A DNA stretch of 10,650 bases from Pseudomonadota bacterium (GTDB lineage Bacteria > Pseudomonadota > Gammaproteobacteria > Burkholderiales > Rhodocyclaceae), in assembly GCA_030917225.1 (NCBI GenBank), contig JAUPVD010000030.1, positions 1 to 10,650 on the forward strand, in the 5' to 3' direction. Below are positions 1 to 7,289 of the stretch, piece by piece (position 1 is the stretch's first letter; each line of letters opens with the position of its first letter). The notes below the pieces were generated by a model that was not told the origin of the DNA, searched no databases, and saw only the letters and a program-made list of their open reading frames with translations. The position numbers were made by a program, and so were the translations under genes.

Positions 1-33
1 TTACCCTGCTGCCCGATTGCGGTCCCGGATATT

Positions 34-50
34 GGCGACAGCTTGTCGCT
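34..50 (-). terminator. Small hairpin just after the CheR/GGDEF/EAL gene (weak terminator candidate)
   Basis: Six-base perfect arms, GCGACA at 35-40 and TGTCGC at 44-49, enclose a 3-base loop directly downstream of the TGA stop at 50-52 on the minus strand, with one more possible G-U pair at 34/50. The position fits a transcript end or an mRNA 3'-end stabiliser. No T-run follows on the minus strand, so it does not qualify as a classical intrinsic terminator. The rest of 1-33 holds nothing recognisable. Confidence 0.3.
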
Positions 51-3000
51 CAGTAGTCCTGGGCGCGCCCGGCCTGCCAGGCCGCCAGCCAAGCCGGCAG
101 ATCGGCCGCCGGCATAGGCTTTGCGTAGTAGAAGCCCTGCACTTCGTCGCAATGATAGATTTCGAGGAAGCGTCCGATCTCCTCGCTTTCAACACCCTCG
201 GCGATGACCCGCAGCTTGAGGCTGCGCGCCATGCTGATGATGGCGCGGACGATGGCTGCGTCGTCAGGGTCGCCAGCGACATCGCGAACGAACGATTGAT
301 CGATCTTCAACTTGTCCACGTCAAAACGCTTGAGGTAGGCAAGGCTGGAATAGCCGGTTCCGAAATCGTCGATCGACAGGCGGACACCCAGTGCCTTGAA
401 GCGGCGTGCCGTCGCCAGCACGCTTTCGGCATCGTTGAGCAGCAGTGATTCCGTTAGTTCAAGTTCAAGCAGCGACGGGTCCAGTCCGGAATCGGCCAAT
501 GCGTCGGCAACACTGCGTTCGAGATCGCCACGGTGAAACTGCACCGCCGACAGGTTGACGGCGACCGCCATCTCCTGGATGCCCTGTTCCTGCCAGCGCA
601 TGGCCTGTGCACAGGCTTCACGCAACACCCACTCGCCAATGGGGACGATCAGCCCGCTCTCCTCGGCCAGCGGGATGAAACGTGCCGGCGGAATCAGTTC
701 GCCGTTGTCGCGACGCCAGCGCAGCAGCGCCTCGACACCGATCACCCGCTGGCTCCGCAGCTCGATCTGCGGCTGATAGTGCAGCTCGAATTCGCCGTTC
801 TCCAATGCCCGGCGCAAGGCCGCATGCATGCGCAGGTTCTCCATCGCCTCGGCATTCATCTCGGCGGTGAAGAAACGGTAGGTGTTTCGGCCGGCCCCCT
901 TGGCCTGATACATCGCCGTATCGGCGCGCTGCAGCAGAATGTCGAAATCGGTGCCGTCGTCCGGCCACAGGGCAACGCCGAGCGACAGCGTCGCCGTCAG
1001 TTCGTGGTCGCCAATGTGCAGCGGGACAGACAACGCCTCGACGATCTTTGCCGCGACATGGCTGGCATCTTCGGCATCCTCGATGTCGGTCAACGCGATC
1101 AGGAACTCGTCGCCGCCGAGCCGGCTGATGGTGTCGGTATCGCGCACGCAAGTGCGCAGGCGCAAGGCAACTTGCTGCAGCAACTCGTCGCCGACGGGGT
1201 GGCCAAGCGTGTCGTTGATCGTCTTGAAGTGATCGAGATCGACGAAGAGCAGCGCGATCCTGCCGCCGTTCCGTTCCGCCCAGGCTGTGGCCAGCGAGAA
1301 GCGGTCGCGGAAGAGCACCCGGTTGGGGAGCCCGGTCAGGGGATCGTGATGCGCGAGGAATTCGATCCGTTTTTCGCTTTCCTTGCGCTCGGTGATGTCC
1401 TGCGTGAAGGCGAGAATATGTGGGGTGTCGTCCATATCCAGCACTTCGGCGGAAATACTGACGTAGCGCATGCTGCCTTGCCGATCACGCCAGCGGCATT
1501 CGAAATCGAGCAGCGTTCCGGCACGCAACAGTTCTTCGACCCAAGCCTTGCGCGTCTGCATGTCCGGCCACAGGCCGATGTCTACCGAGGTCTTGCCGAG
1601 CATGTCGGCCGATTTCCAGCCGAAGTACTTTTCGAATTTGTCGTTGACGTACACGAACACGCCATCCGTTACCCGTGCGATCGACGCAGCAAAAGGACTG
1701 GCCCGGAAAGCCGCCTGCAGGCGTTGTTCGGACTGCCGCATGGCCGTGACATCCTGCATCGCGCCAAACATGGTCAGCGGATTGCCATCGGCGTCGCGCT
1801 GGACACGCCCATTGGCCCGACCAAAGCGCAGGCTGCCGTCGACACGCCGGTAGCGGAACTCGACCAGATACGGATCGCCGCTCTGCAGCGAATTGTTGAC
1901 TGCGGCTTGCAGCGCCGCGCGGTCTTCTTCAAGGACGTGGCTGATGAACAGATCGAACGATGGGGTCACCTCGTCCGGTTTGTAGCCGAAGCAGCGGTAC
2001 GTCTCCTCGCTCCAGCGCAGCTCGCCGCTCGGCACGACCCACTCCCAATGCCCGACCTGCGCCAGTTCGGCCGCCTCCTGGAGACGACGACGGGCGTCGT
2101 CGATCGGTGTGATGTCGTGGAATATCTCGAACTTGCTGATGCTGCCGTCGGGGTTATGGAACGGCATGTCGAAAAGATCGTAGGTGCGCCCCTTGGCCGA
2201 AGTCCATTCCCAATTCACGGATTTTCCGGCGAAAACATCATCGTTCTTGCACCAGTCGCAGGGCCTGCTGCGTCCGTGGAAATAGGCGTAGCACTTGCGT
2301 CCGTCGACCGGACCGAACTCGCGCTCCAGCACGGGATTCAGGTATTCGATGTCATGTTCTGGATTGACGATGTAGACACCGTCCGGCATCGCATCGAGAA
2401 TCCCGAGCAGGCGCGTGCGATCTTCGGCAAGTCGCTCGGCAAGGTTCTTGATGCGCTTGACCTCGCTGATTTCCGTCCAGGTGATGACCAGGCCGTCACG
2501 CCGCCCGTCGGCACCGCGAAACGGCGAGATGCGCTCAAGGTACCAACGGCCATCCGGCAATTCGATTTCACGTTCGACCCGCCCGCTACCCGCAGCCACT
2601 TCGCTCAGCGCCGCGATGAAGGCTTCCTGATCACCGGCGTGGTAAACGATATCGGTGATCGGGCGCCCGATATCCTGGGCGCGCAGTGAGAGAAAGGTCG
2701 AGACACCGGGACTGAAGCGGCGCAGGCGCAGCTCGGCATCAAGGAAGACGGTGCCGATCTCGGCACTGGCCAGCAGGTGGTCGTAGTCGCGGTTGAGGGT
2801 CGACAGCGCATCGTTCTTCCGCTCAAGTTCCCGGTTGAGGGAGAACATGTCCTCGTTGGCGGATTTCAGTTCCTCGTTGGTGCTCTGCAACTCCTCGTTG
2901 GACGCCGTCAGTTCCTCATTGGCGAGATCGACGCGCTCATGGCTGTATTGCAGCTCGACCAGCATCTCCTGCAGCCGCTCGCGGGTCGCCTGCAATTCGG

Positions 3001-3991
3001 CGTGCAGCAAGGCCGCATTTTCGGTATTCGGCGTTCCATCGAGCACCGGCACAGAGGGGATGGCAAGCACGTTCGCCGGCATCGCCTCGCCGCCGCGCGG
3101 CAGTTGCACCGGCAGCTTGCGATACAGCTTGTGCGAGCAGTCGACGGCAGAAAAGGCCTGCCCCTCGTATTCCCCCACGGTCTCGCTGGTTCCAAGCAGC
3201 AGCTGGCCCTGCGGTTTCAGCGCGAAGTGCAGTTGTGCGAGCACCCGTAACTGTGCAGCCGGCTGCAGATAGATCAGGAGATTGCGGCAGACGACGAGAT
3301 CGATGCGTGTAAAGGGCGGATCGGAAAGCAGGTTGTGGCGCGCGAACACGACGTGCCGACGCAGTGAAGCATCGACTTGCCAGCTATCGCCGCTGCGCTG
3401 GAAGAATCGGCGGAGCAGCGGTTCCGGCACGCCGCTGACCAGATCATCGTCGTAGCAACCACGTGAAGCGTCGGCCAGCACGCCGCCATGCAGGTCGGTG
3501 GCGAAAACCTTGATGTTGCCATTGAAACCGAGACGCGCCGCAGCATCGAGCGCCAGCATGGCCAGCGAATAGGCTTCCTCGCCGCTGGCACAGCCGGCCG
3601 ACCAGAGGCGCAGGTCGTCGGCGGCGTCGCGACCGCGCAGCAGATCAGGCAGGACTTCGTCGGCGAGATACCTGAACACTTCGCGGTCACGGAAAAACTC
3701 GGTGACATTGATCAGCAAGTCACGGCACAGGGCCTCGCATTCCGCATCGCCGTCAGGGCCGTCCGCCAGAAGTACCTGGTAGGCATCGCCGTCCGAGCCG
3801 CCACTGTGCTGCATGCGTTTGTGCAAACGCCGGCTGAGGGTTGTCGCCTTGTAGCCAGAGAAGTCGATGCCGCAATGGCGACGCACGCGCTCAAGGATCG
3901 CGGGCATCGCTGACGCAAAGCCGTGATCAGCGACGCCATCGTCCCACTGGGCAGATTCGTCGAGCGTGTCTTTTTGTTCCGGCAGATCCAT
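50..3991 (-). CDS. CheR methyltransferase - PAS(x4) - GGDEF - EAL fusion protein
   Basis: A 1313-residue, probably cytoplasmic signalling protein (no signal peptide or membrane segment seen). Domains in order: CheR-type SAM-dependent methyltransferase, about 30-290, with NVTEFFRD (95-102), the SAM-binding GCASGEEAYSLA (133-144) and DLVVCRNLLIYL (231-242); a Glu/Asn-rich coiled coil, about 322-400, of the NEELQSTNEEL type found in CheB/CheR-PAS proteins; PAS-like domains at about 402-512, 518-632, 636-750 and 754-870; GGDEF, about 873-1042, with GGDEF at 959-963 and an RxxD inhibitory site (R950, D953) five residues before it; EAL, about 1055-1300, with E1087, N1146, E1178, D1208/D1209, K1229, E1265 and Q1285. 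Both c-di-GMP synthesis and hydrolysis residues look intact, so it may be bifunctional. PAS 2 carries a C567-x10-C578-x2-C581 cluster. There is no CheB domain and no chemotaxis gene nearby, so the methyl acceptor is unknown. The ATG at 3991 lacks a clear Shine-Dalgarno; see the promoter at 3998-4026. Confidence 0.93.
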   Translation of the reverse strand: MDLPEQKDTLDESAQWDDGVADHGFASAMPAILERVRRHCGIDFSGYKATTLSRRLHKRMQHSGGSDGDAYQVLLADGPDGDAECEALCRDLLINVTEFFRDREVFRYLADEVLPDLLRGRDAADDLRLWSAGCASGEEAYSLAMLALDAAARLGFNGNIKVFATDLHGGVLADASRGCYDDDLVSGVPEPLLRRFFQRSGDSWQVDASLRRHVVFARHNLLSDPPFTRIDLVVCRNLLIYLQPAAQLRVLAQLHFALKPQGQLLLGTSETVGEYEGQAFSAVDCSHKLYRKLPVQLPRGGEAMPANVLAIPSVPVLDGTPNTENAALLHAELQATRERLQEMLVELQYSHERVDLANEELTASNEELQSTNEELKSANEDMFSLNRELERKNDALSTLNRDYDHLLASAEIGTVFLDAELRLRRFSPGVSTFLSLRAQDIGRPITDIVYHAGDQEAFIAALSEVAAGSGRVEREIELPDGRWYLERISPFRGADGRRDGLVITWTEISEVKRIKNLAERLAEDRTRLLGILDAMPDGVYIVNPEHDIEYLNPVLEREFGPVDGRKCYAYFHGRSRPCDWCKNDDVFAGKSVNWEWTSAKGRTYDLFDMPFHNPDGSISKFEIFHDITPIDDARRRLQEAAELAQVGHWEWVVPSGELRWSEETYRCFGYKPDEVTPSFDLFISHVLEEDRAALQAAVNNSLQSGDPYLVEFRYRRVDGSLRFGRANGRVQRDADGNPLTMFGAMQDVTAMRQSEQRLQAAFRASPFAASIARVTDGVFVYVNDKFEKYFGWKSADMLGKTSVDIGLWPDMQTRKAWVEELLRAGTLLDFECRWRDRQGSMRYVSISAEVLDMDDTPHILAFTQDITERKESEKRIEFLAHHDPLTGLPNRVLFRDRFSLATAWAERNGGRIALLFVDLDHFKTINDTLGHPVGDELLQQVALRLRTCVRDTDTISRLGGDEFLIALTDIEDAEDASHVAAKIVEALSVPLHIGDHELTATLSLGVALWPDDGTDFDILLQRADTAMYQAKGAGRNTYRFFTAEMNAEAMENLRMHAALRRALENGEFELHYQPQIELRSQRVIGVEALLRWRRDNGELIPPARFIPLAEESGLIVPIGEWVLREACAQAMRWQEQGIQEMAVAVNLSAVQFHRGDLERSVADALADSGLDPSLLELELTESLLLNDAESVLATARRFKALGVRLSIDDFGTGYSSLAYLKRFDVDKLKIDQSFVRDVAGDPDDAAIVRAIISMARSLKLRVIAEGVESEEIGRFLEIYHCDEVQGFYYAKPMPAADLPAWLAAWQAGRAQDY

Positions 3992-3997
3992 TCGGTG

Positions 3998-4026
3998 ATT
4001 ATCTGCCGGCCGCTCAGGCGCGGCAA
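3998..4026 (-). promoter_or_regulatory. Candidate sigma70 promoter for the CheR/GGDEF/EAL gene, possibly leaderless
   Basis: Read on the minus strand, TTGCCG (4026-4021; 4 of 6 to TTGACA), a 17-bp spacer, then GATAAT (4003-3998; 5 of 6 to TATAAT). Only six bases separate the -10 from the ATG at 3991, so transcription would start at or next to the A of the start codon. This agrees with the missing Shine-Dalgarno. It lies in the 60-bp gap after the DUF1501 gene, implying transcription separate from the upstream cluster. The same gap also has a GC-rich hairpin (GCCGC/GCGGC, six-base loop) overlapping the spacer. Prediction from pattern only. Confidence 0.45.
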
Positions 4027-4051
4027 GCTACGAACGTACGTACAAGCGCAG

Positions 4052-5236
4052 CTATGAACGCAACAACGGCAGCGAGGCAAAGCGCCCGCCGAGAAGGTCG
4101 GTCGATGGCATGCCCCACCAGCGTTCGAGCACGGTGGCGTAAAGCTGCCGGAAATCGATGGCGAACGGCAGGTTGCCGTTGCTATCCAGCTGGTTCAGGC
4201 GCGGTGCCTCGCCGTAGAGCCCACCGATGACGCGGCCACCGAGCACGAAATGCGGTGCGGCCGTGCCGTGGTCGGTACCGTTCGACTGGTTTTCCTTCGG
4301 TCGCCGACCGAATTCGGCGTAGGTCATCACCAGCGTGTCGTTCCAGCGGCCCAGTTCGCTCAGCGCCGCGCGCAGGGCTACCAGCCCTTCGGCCAACTGC
4401 TTGAGCAGGTTGGCATGGGGGCCGGGCTGGTTGTGGTGGGTGTCGAAGCCATTGAGGGTCAGGCGCAGCACGGCAACACCGGTACCCTTGGCGACGATCT
4501 GGCAACCGGCCTTGACCGCTTCGCCGAACGCGCCGGAAGGAAAGGTCGTGGCAAAGACATGGCTGCCGGAAAGCCGCTGCGCCGCGGCGTTGACGTCGCT
4601 TTCGACCTTCAGCAAGTGTTGCAGGGCGCCGCCGCCCTGCCCGCTGCGCGGCTGCGCCATGCGGGCCAGGTTCTGGAACTGGTCGGCATTGGCAATGGCC
4701 ACGACGCGCGCCTTGCGTGCGCTGAGCGGCCCGAGGTCGCTACTGCCGACGGCAACGCCATCGGCGGCGTATTCGGCCGGCGGCGGGTTGGCTGAAAACG
4801 CCCGGCCCAGCCAGCCATCGTCGAGGTACTGGTCGCTGCGCGAAGCCGTATCCCAGATTTCGATCGAGCGGAAATGCGAGAGGTTGGCCTGCGGGTAACC
4901 AACCGACTGCACGACCGCCACTTCACCGGCCTGCCACAGTGGCCGCAAGGGGGCGAGCGACGGGTGCACAGCGGTCTGTTCATCGAGCGGCAGCACCTCT
5001 TCGCGCTTGAGCGCGATCCGCGGCCGCAACTGCGGGTAGAGCGGCGAGGCATACGGCACCACCGTGTTCAGGCCGTCGTTGCCGCCCTTCAACTCGACCA
5101 GCACCAGCAAGCGACGGTAGTTGGCGGCGTTGGCTACATTGGTCGACACAGGCGCCGCCGCCCAGGCCAGCTGCGGCGACACGGCAACCAAGCCGCCGGC
5201 ACCGAGGAGATTGAGAAAATCGCGTCTGCGGGTCAT
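4052..5236 (-). CDS. DUF1501 family protein, Tat-exported
   Basis: 394 residues. The N-terminus carries a twin-arginine signal (RRRDFLNLLGAGG, residues 3-15) followed by a hydrophobic stretch ending in AWAAA (24-28), indicating export of a folded, probably metal-binding protein. Family motifs are visible: ELKGGNDGLNTVVPY (48-62), SHFRSIEIWDT (120-130), GFDTHHNQ (263-270), EFGRRPKEN (308-316) and GTDHGTAAPHFVLGG (320-334). DUF1501 proteins belong to the alkaline phosphatase/sulfatase-like fold; the Asp/His residues in the last three motifs are probable metal ligands. The substrate is unknown. The frame stays open another 140 codons upstream inside the DUF1800 gene, but the ATG at 5236 is chosen because it starts the Tat signal and has AGGAGG seven bases upstream. 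Its partner DUF1800 lies immediately upstream, a pairing common in Proteobacteria and Planctomycetes. Confidence 0.93.
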   Translation of the reverse strand: MTRRRDFLNLLGAGGLVAVSPQLAWAAAPVSTNVANAANYRRLLVLVELKGGNDGLNTVVPYASPLYPQLRPRIALKREEVLPLDEQTAVHPSLAPLRPLWQAGEVAVVQSVGYPQANLSHFRSIEIWDTASRSDQYLDDGWLGRAFSANPPPAEYAADGVAVGSSDLGPLSARKARVVAIANADQFQNLARMAQPRSGQGGGALQHLLKVESDVNAAAQRLSGSHVFATTFPSGAFGEAVKAGCQIVAKGTGVAVLRLTLNGFDTHHNQPGPHANLLKQLAEGLVALRAALSELGRWNDTLVMTYAEFGRRPKENQSNGTDHGTAAPHFVLGGRVIGGLYGEAPRLNQLDSNGNLPFAIDFRQLYATVLERWWGMPSTDLLGGRFASLPLLRS

Positions 5237-5243
5237 GACGAAG

Positions 5244-5249
5244 CCTCCT
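5244..5249 (-). promoter_or_regulatory. Ribosome binding site of the DUF1501 gene, overlapping the DUF1800 stop
   Basis: A perfect AGGAGG, seven bases before the ATG at 5236. Its first two bases are part of the TAG stop (5250-5248) of the upstream DUF1800 gene. It settles the DUF1501 start and implies translation coupled to the upstream gene. Confidence 0.85.
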
Positions 5250-6753
5250 ATTTCAGCTGGTAGGCCGGATCGAGCGCCAGGCCGCGTACCAGCGCGATGC
5301 CGGTAGTACCCACCGCCGGTGGCGAGATCGCCGGAATCGGGAGCAGCGCGCGCTCCACCGCCGCCGCATTGTCGAAGCGCTTGAGCCAGCTCGTACTGTC
5401 GAAGCGAATGTCGGAGACCGCCTGCACCATGCGCATGCGGGTATCGCCTTCGAGCCGGCCGGCACCCTTGCCGAACTCCTCGCGCAACTCCTTCGTGCGC
5501 AGCCGGTTGCGCATGCTGCCCTGTTCGTAGCTGCTCTCGACACCATCGGCGCGCGCCATCGGGGTGACAAACTGTTCGTTGCGCAGCAGGCGTTCGATGA
5601 ACTGCTTGCGCGCCAGCAAGGTGGTCGCGTTGATCCACGCTTCGCCGCCGGGCCAACCCTTGACGTTGGGCGGTGCGAACAGGTCCTGGCCGAGGTTGCG
5701 CACGGTAAAGGCCAGCGGCAGCGCATCCGGCACCGAAATTTCCAGCGTGCGCATGCTGCCGACGACGAGGTCGACCGGCGATTTCACCAGCACGCCTCTG
5801 TTTTCCTTTGCCCAGAAGCCCTTGCTCAGAAAGAGCGCCTTCAGCGCCCGGCGGATGTCGTAGCCGGAACTGCGAAAGGCTTCGGCGATGCGCCGGGTTT
5901 CAGCCATATCCGGCGTTGGTGAAACGAATTCCCGCCACAGCTTGGCGGCGATGAACTCGGCGGTGGCCGGTTGCTGCAGGAGGATGTCGAGGACTGCGTC
6001 CCCATCGAAGTTGCCGCGTTGTCCGAGTACCGTCTTTTCGCCATCGTCGTGGATGAACGGCCGCCACTGGTAGGTTCCCTGCTCGGGATTGAAGCTCCAG
6101 CCGGTGAAGGCGCGCGCCGCTTCCTTGATGTCCTGTTCGCTGTAGCGTCCTTCGCCGAGCGTGAACAGCTCCATCACTTCGCGGGCGAAGTTCTCGTTGG
6201 GCTGGCCCTTGCGGTTGGTGGCGGAATCCAGATAGATGACCATCGCCGGGTCCTTGGCCACGGCGTGCAGCAGATCGCCGAAGTTGCCCAGCGCATGGCG
6301 GCGCAGCAGCAGGTTCTGGTCGAGCATCAGCCGGCCGGATTTGACCTTCTGTTGGCTGGAAACGAAATGGTTGTGCCAGAAGAGCGTCATCCGCTCGCTC
6401 AACGGCGACGGTGTCTGCAGCATTTCCTGCAGCCACCAGGCGCGCAGTTCGGCACCTTTGGCGAATTCGGCGCGCTGCAGCGCCTTCTTTTCCTCTTCGG
6501 AGGCATCCTTGAGGCGGCCGGGGCGAACGTATTCCTGCAATGGCGGCGTCAGCACCGGCGCCGTGCGCGCCGACGCCAGCAGGCGGTCGACTGCCTGTTC
6601 CCGACTCAATCTGGAGAGGCTGGCAACAGATGAGGGCGGTGCGCCAAAACCACTGCGGTTGAGCAGGTGACGGGCTTCGTCTTCACCCATGGCTGCGGCG
6701 AATGCCGCAGAAGACCACAGCACAATGGCTGCGGCAGACAACAGTTTGAGCAT
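5248..6753 (-). CDS. DUF1800 family protein, secreted
   Basis: 501 residues with a Sec-type signal peptide (MLKLLSAAAIVLWSSAAFAAA, cleavage near residue 20). DUF1800 hallmarks: EARHLLNRSGFG (26-37), MTLFWHNHFV (122-131), ENFAREVMELFTLGEG (187-202), DIKEAARAFTGW (208-219) and PPNVKGWPGGEAWI (361-374). The molecular function of the family is not established; genes usually sit beside DUF1501, as here, and the two likely act together in the cell envelope. An ATG ten codons upstream (6783) is possible, but the one at 6753 begins a clean signal peptide and has GGGAG six bases before it. The gene lies 54 bp downstream of the 99-residue protein gene on the same strand, so it is probably in the same operon. 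No truncation or frameshift seen. Confidence 0.92.
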   Translation of the reverse strand: MLKLLSAAAIVLWSSAAFAAAMGEDEARHLLNRSGFGAPPSSVASLSRLSREQAVDRLLASARTAPVLTPPLQEYVRPGRLKDASEEEKKALQRAEFAKGAELRAWWLQEMLQTPSPLSERMTLFWHNHFVSSQQKVKSGRLMLDQNLLLRRHALGNFGDLLHAVAKDPAMVIYLDSATNRKGQPNENFAREVMELFTLGEGRYSEQDIKEAARAFTGWSFNPEQGTYQWRPFIHDDGEKTVLGQRGNFDGDAVLDILLQQPATAEFIAAKLWREFVSPTPDMAETRRIAEAFRSSGYDIRRALKALFLSKGFWAKENRGVLVKSPVDLVVGSMRTLEISVPDALPLAFTVRNLGQDLFAPPNVKGWPGGEAWINATTLLARKQFIERLLRNEQFVTPMARADGVESSYEQGSMRNRLRTKELREEFGKGAGRLEGDTRMRMVQAVSDIRFDSTSWLKRFDNAAAVERALLPIPAISPPAVGTTGIALVRGLALDPAYQLK

Positions 6754-6759
6754 GTCGAT

Positions 6760-6764
6760 CTCCC
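6760..6764 (-). promoter_or_regulatory. Ribosome binding site deciding the DUF1800 start
   Basis: GGGAG six bases before the ATG at 6753. The alternative ATG at 6783 has no comparable site, and starting there would put charged residues (MNVQRHREID) in front of the signal peptide. Confidence 0.6.
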
Positions 6765-6807
6765 GGTGGCGCTGCACATTCATGCCGCGCCATCGATCAG
6801 AAGGTGG

Positions 6808-7107
6808 CTAGCGTCGCCAGTCGCGGCGCGGCGGATAGACGTCGCGGCCGGCATCGTGCAGGACGCGCCGCAACTGCCGCCGTTCATCCGGCGACATGCG
6901 CTGCTGGCCCTGCTGCCCTTGCCGATCGGCGTCCGGCGGCCGTTGCGGCTGCGGGAACTGACGGTCACGTTGTGGTTGCTGCGGCCGGTCCTTGACCTGC
7001 ATCCAGCCGCCCCTGCCAACGCCTCCGCCCGGAAAGGCGTGCGCCGGCAGCGTTGCGGCCGAAAGCAGCAACAGAAGAACCAGAGCGCTGCGACCTTGAC
7101 GAATCAT
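6808..7107 (-). CDS. Small secreted Pro/Gln/Arg-rich protein
   Basis: 99 residues, not assigned to a named family. A strong signal peptide (LVLLLLLSAATLPAHA, residues 9-24) predicts export, with cleavage after AHA at 24. The mature part is low-complexity, rich in Pro, Gln and Arg (about 38-69), and ends in a more ordered basic segment, MSPDERRQLRRVLHDAGRDV then YPPRR (71-95), which looks like the conserved core. From memory, similar C-terminal segments occur in small betaproteobacterial hypothetical proteins. The ATG overlaps the stop of the 43-residue ORF (ATGA, 7107-7104) with no good ribosome binding site of its own, suggesting translational coupling. It lies in a probable operon with DUF1800/DUF1501 and is divergent from the response regulator gene, a layout like cpxP beside cpxRA in enterobacteria. 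The MSPDERRQLRR segment resembles the LTxxQ-type repeats of CpxP/Spy only loosely. Confidence 0.75.
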   Translation of the reverse strand: MIRQGRSALVLLLLLSAATLPAHAFPGGGVGRGGWMQVKDRPQQPQRDRQFPQPQRPPDADRQGQQGQQRMSPDERRQLRRVLHDAGRDVYPPRRDWRR

Positions 7108-7235
7108 TTTGGTGCGGACCCGACGACGGAAAGCGCAGCGGTGCGCACCGTCTCCTTGAGGCCGTCCCTGGAATCGTCCGTTGCCGTCAGCATCACCACT
7201 GCACCAATCAACATGCTTAAGAAGAGTTTGCTCAT
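7104..7235 (-). CDS. Small ORF, 43 residues, predicted membrane-anchored peptide
   Basis: Found by reading the minus strand between the control region and the 99-residue gene. The ATG at 7235 is preceded by GGGGTGA (7246-7240), a good match to the GGAGGTGA anti-Shine-Dalgarno pairing region, four bases away. The product begins MSKLFLSMLIGAVVMLTA, one hydrophobic segment (about 4-18), followed by a charged, amphipathic-looking tail (TDDSRDGLKETVRTAALSVV) and ends in APK. The TGA (7106-7104) overlaps the next gene's ATG, the usual sign of translational coupling. It may be a small membrane protein of the envelope cluster or a leader peptide controlling the next gene. Function not recognised. Confidence 0.6.
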   Translation of the reverse strand: MSKLFLSMLIGAVVMLTATDDSRDGLKETVRTAALSVVGSAPK

Positions 7236-7250
7236 GATGTCACCCCATTC

Positions 7251-7278
7251 AGGATTCGTGATTCACGATTCGCATCCT
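7251..7278. repeat. Three tandem heptamers within an imperfect hairpin, upstream of the small ORF
   Basis: GATTCGT, GATTCAC and GATTCGC follow one another without gaps at 7253-7273. The same stretch can fold: TCGTGA (7256-7261) pairs with TCACGA (7263-7268) around one base, and the outer AGGAT (7251-7255) pairs with ATCCT (7274-7278), leaving a five-base bulge. On the minus strand it lies about 15-43 bases before the small ORF's ATG, in the likely 5' leader. It may be an operator, an mRNA structure or chance. Confidence 0.4.
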
Positions 7279-7289
7279 GGAGGCGACTT

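Noticed and set aside
533..2689. Long open frame (718 codons) on the plus strand opposite the CheR/GGDEF/EAL gene
   Set aside because: Its product shows no recognisable domain and is rich in Arg, Gln and Val as expected from the complement of a GC-rich gene; the minus-strand protein accounts fully for the region.
4031..4042. ACGTACGTAC-type alternating tract between the DUF1501 and CheR genes
   Set aside because: Short self-complementary tract with no loop or partner; no known site recognised.
5971..6633. Plus-strand open frame of 220 codons opposite the DUF1800 gene
   Set aside because: Shadow of a clear DUF1800 protein; no domain or signal of its own.
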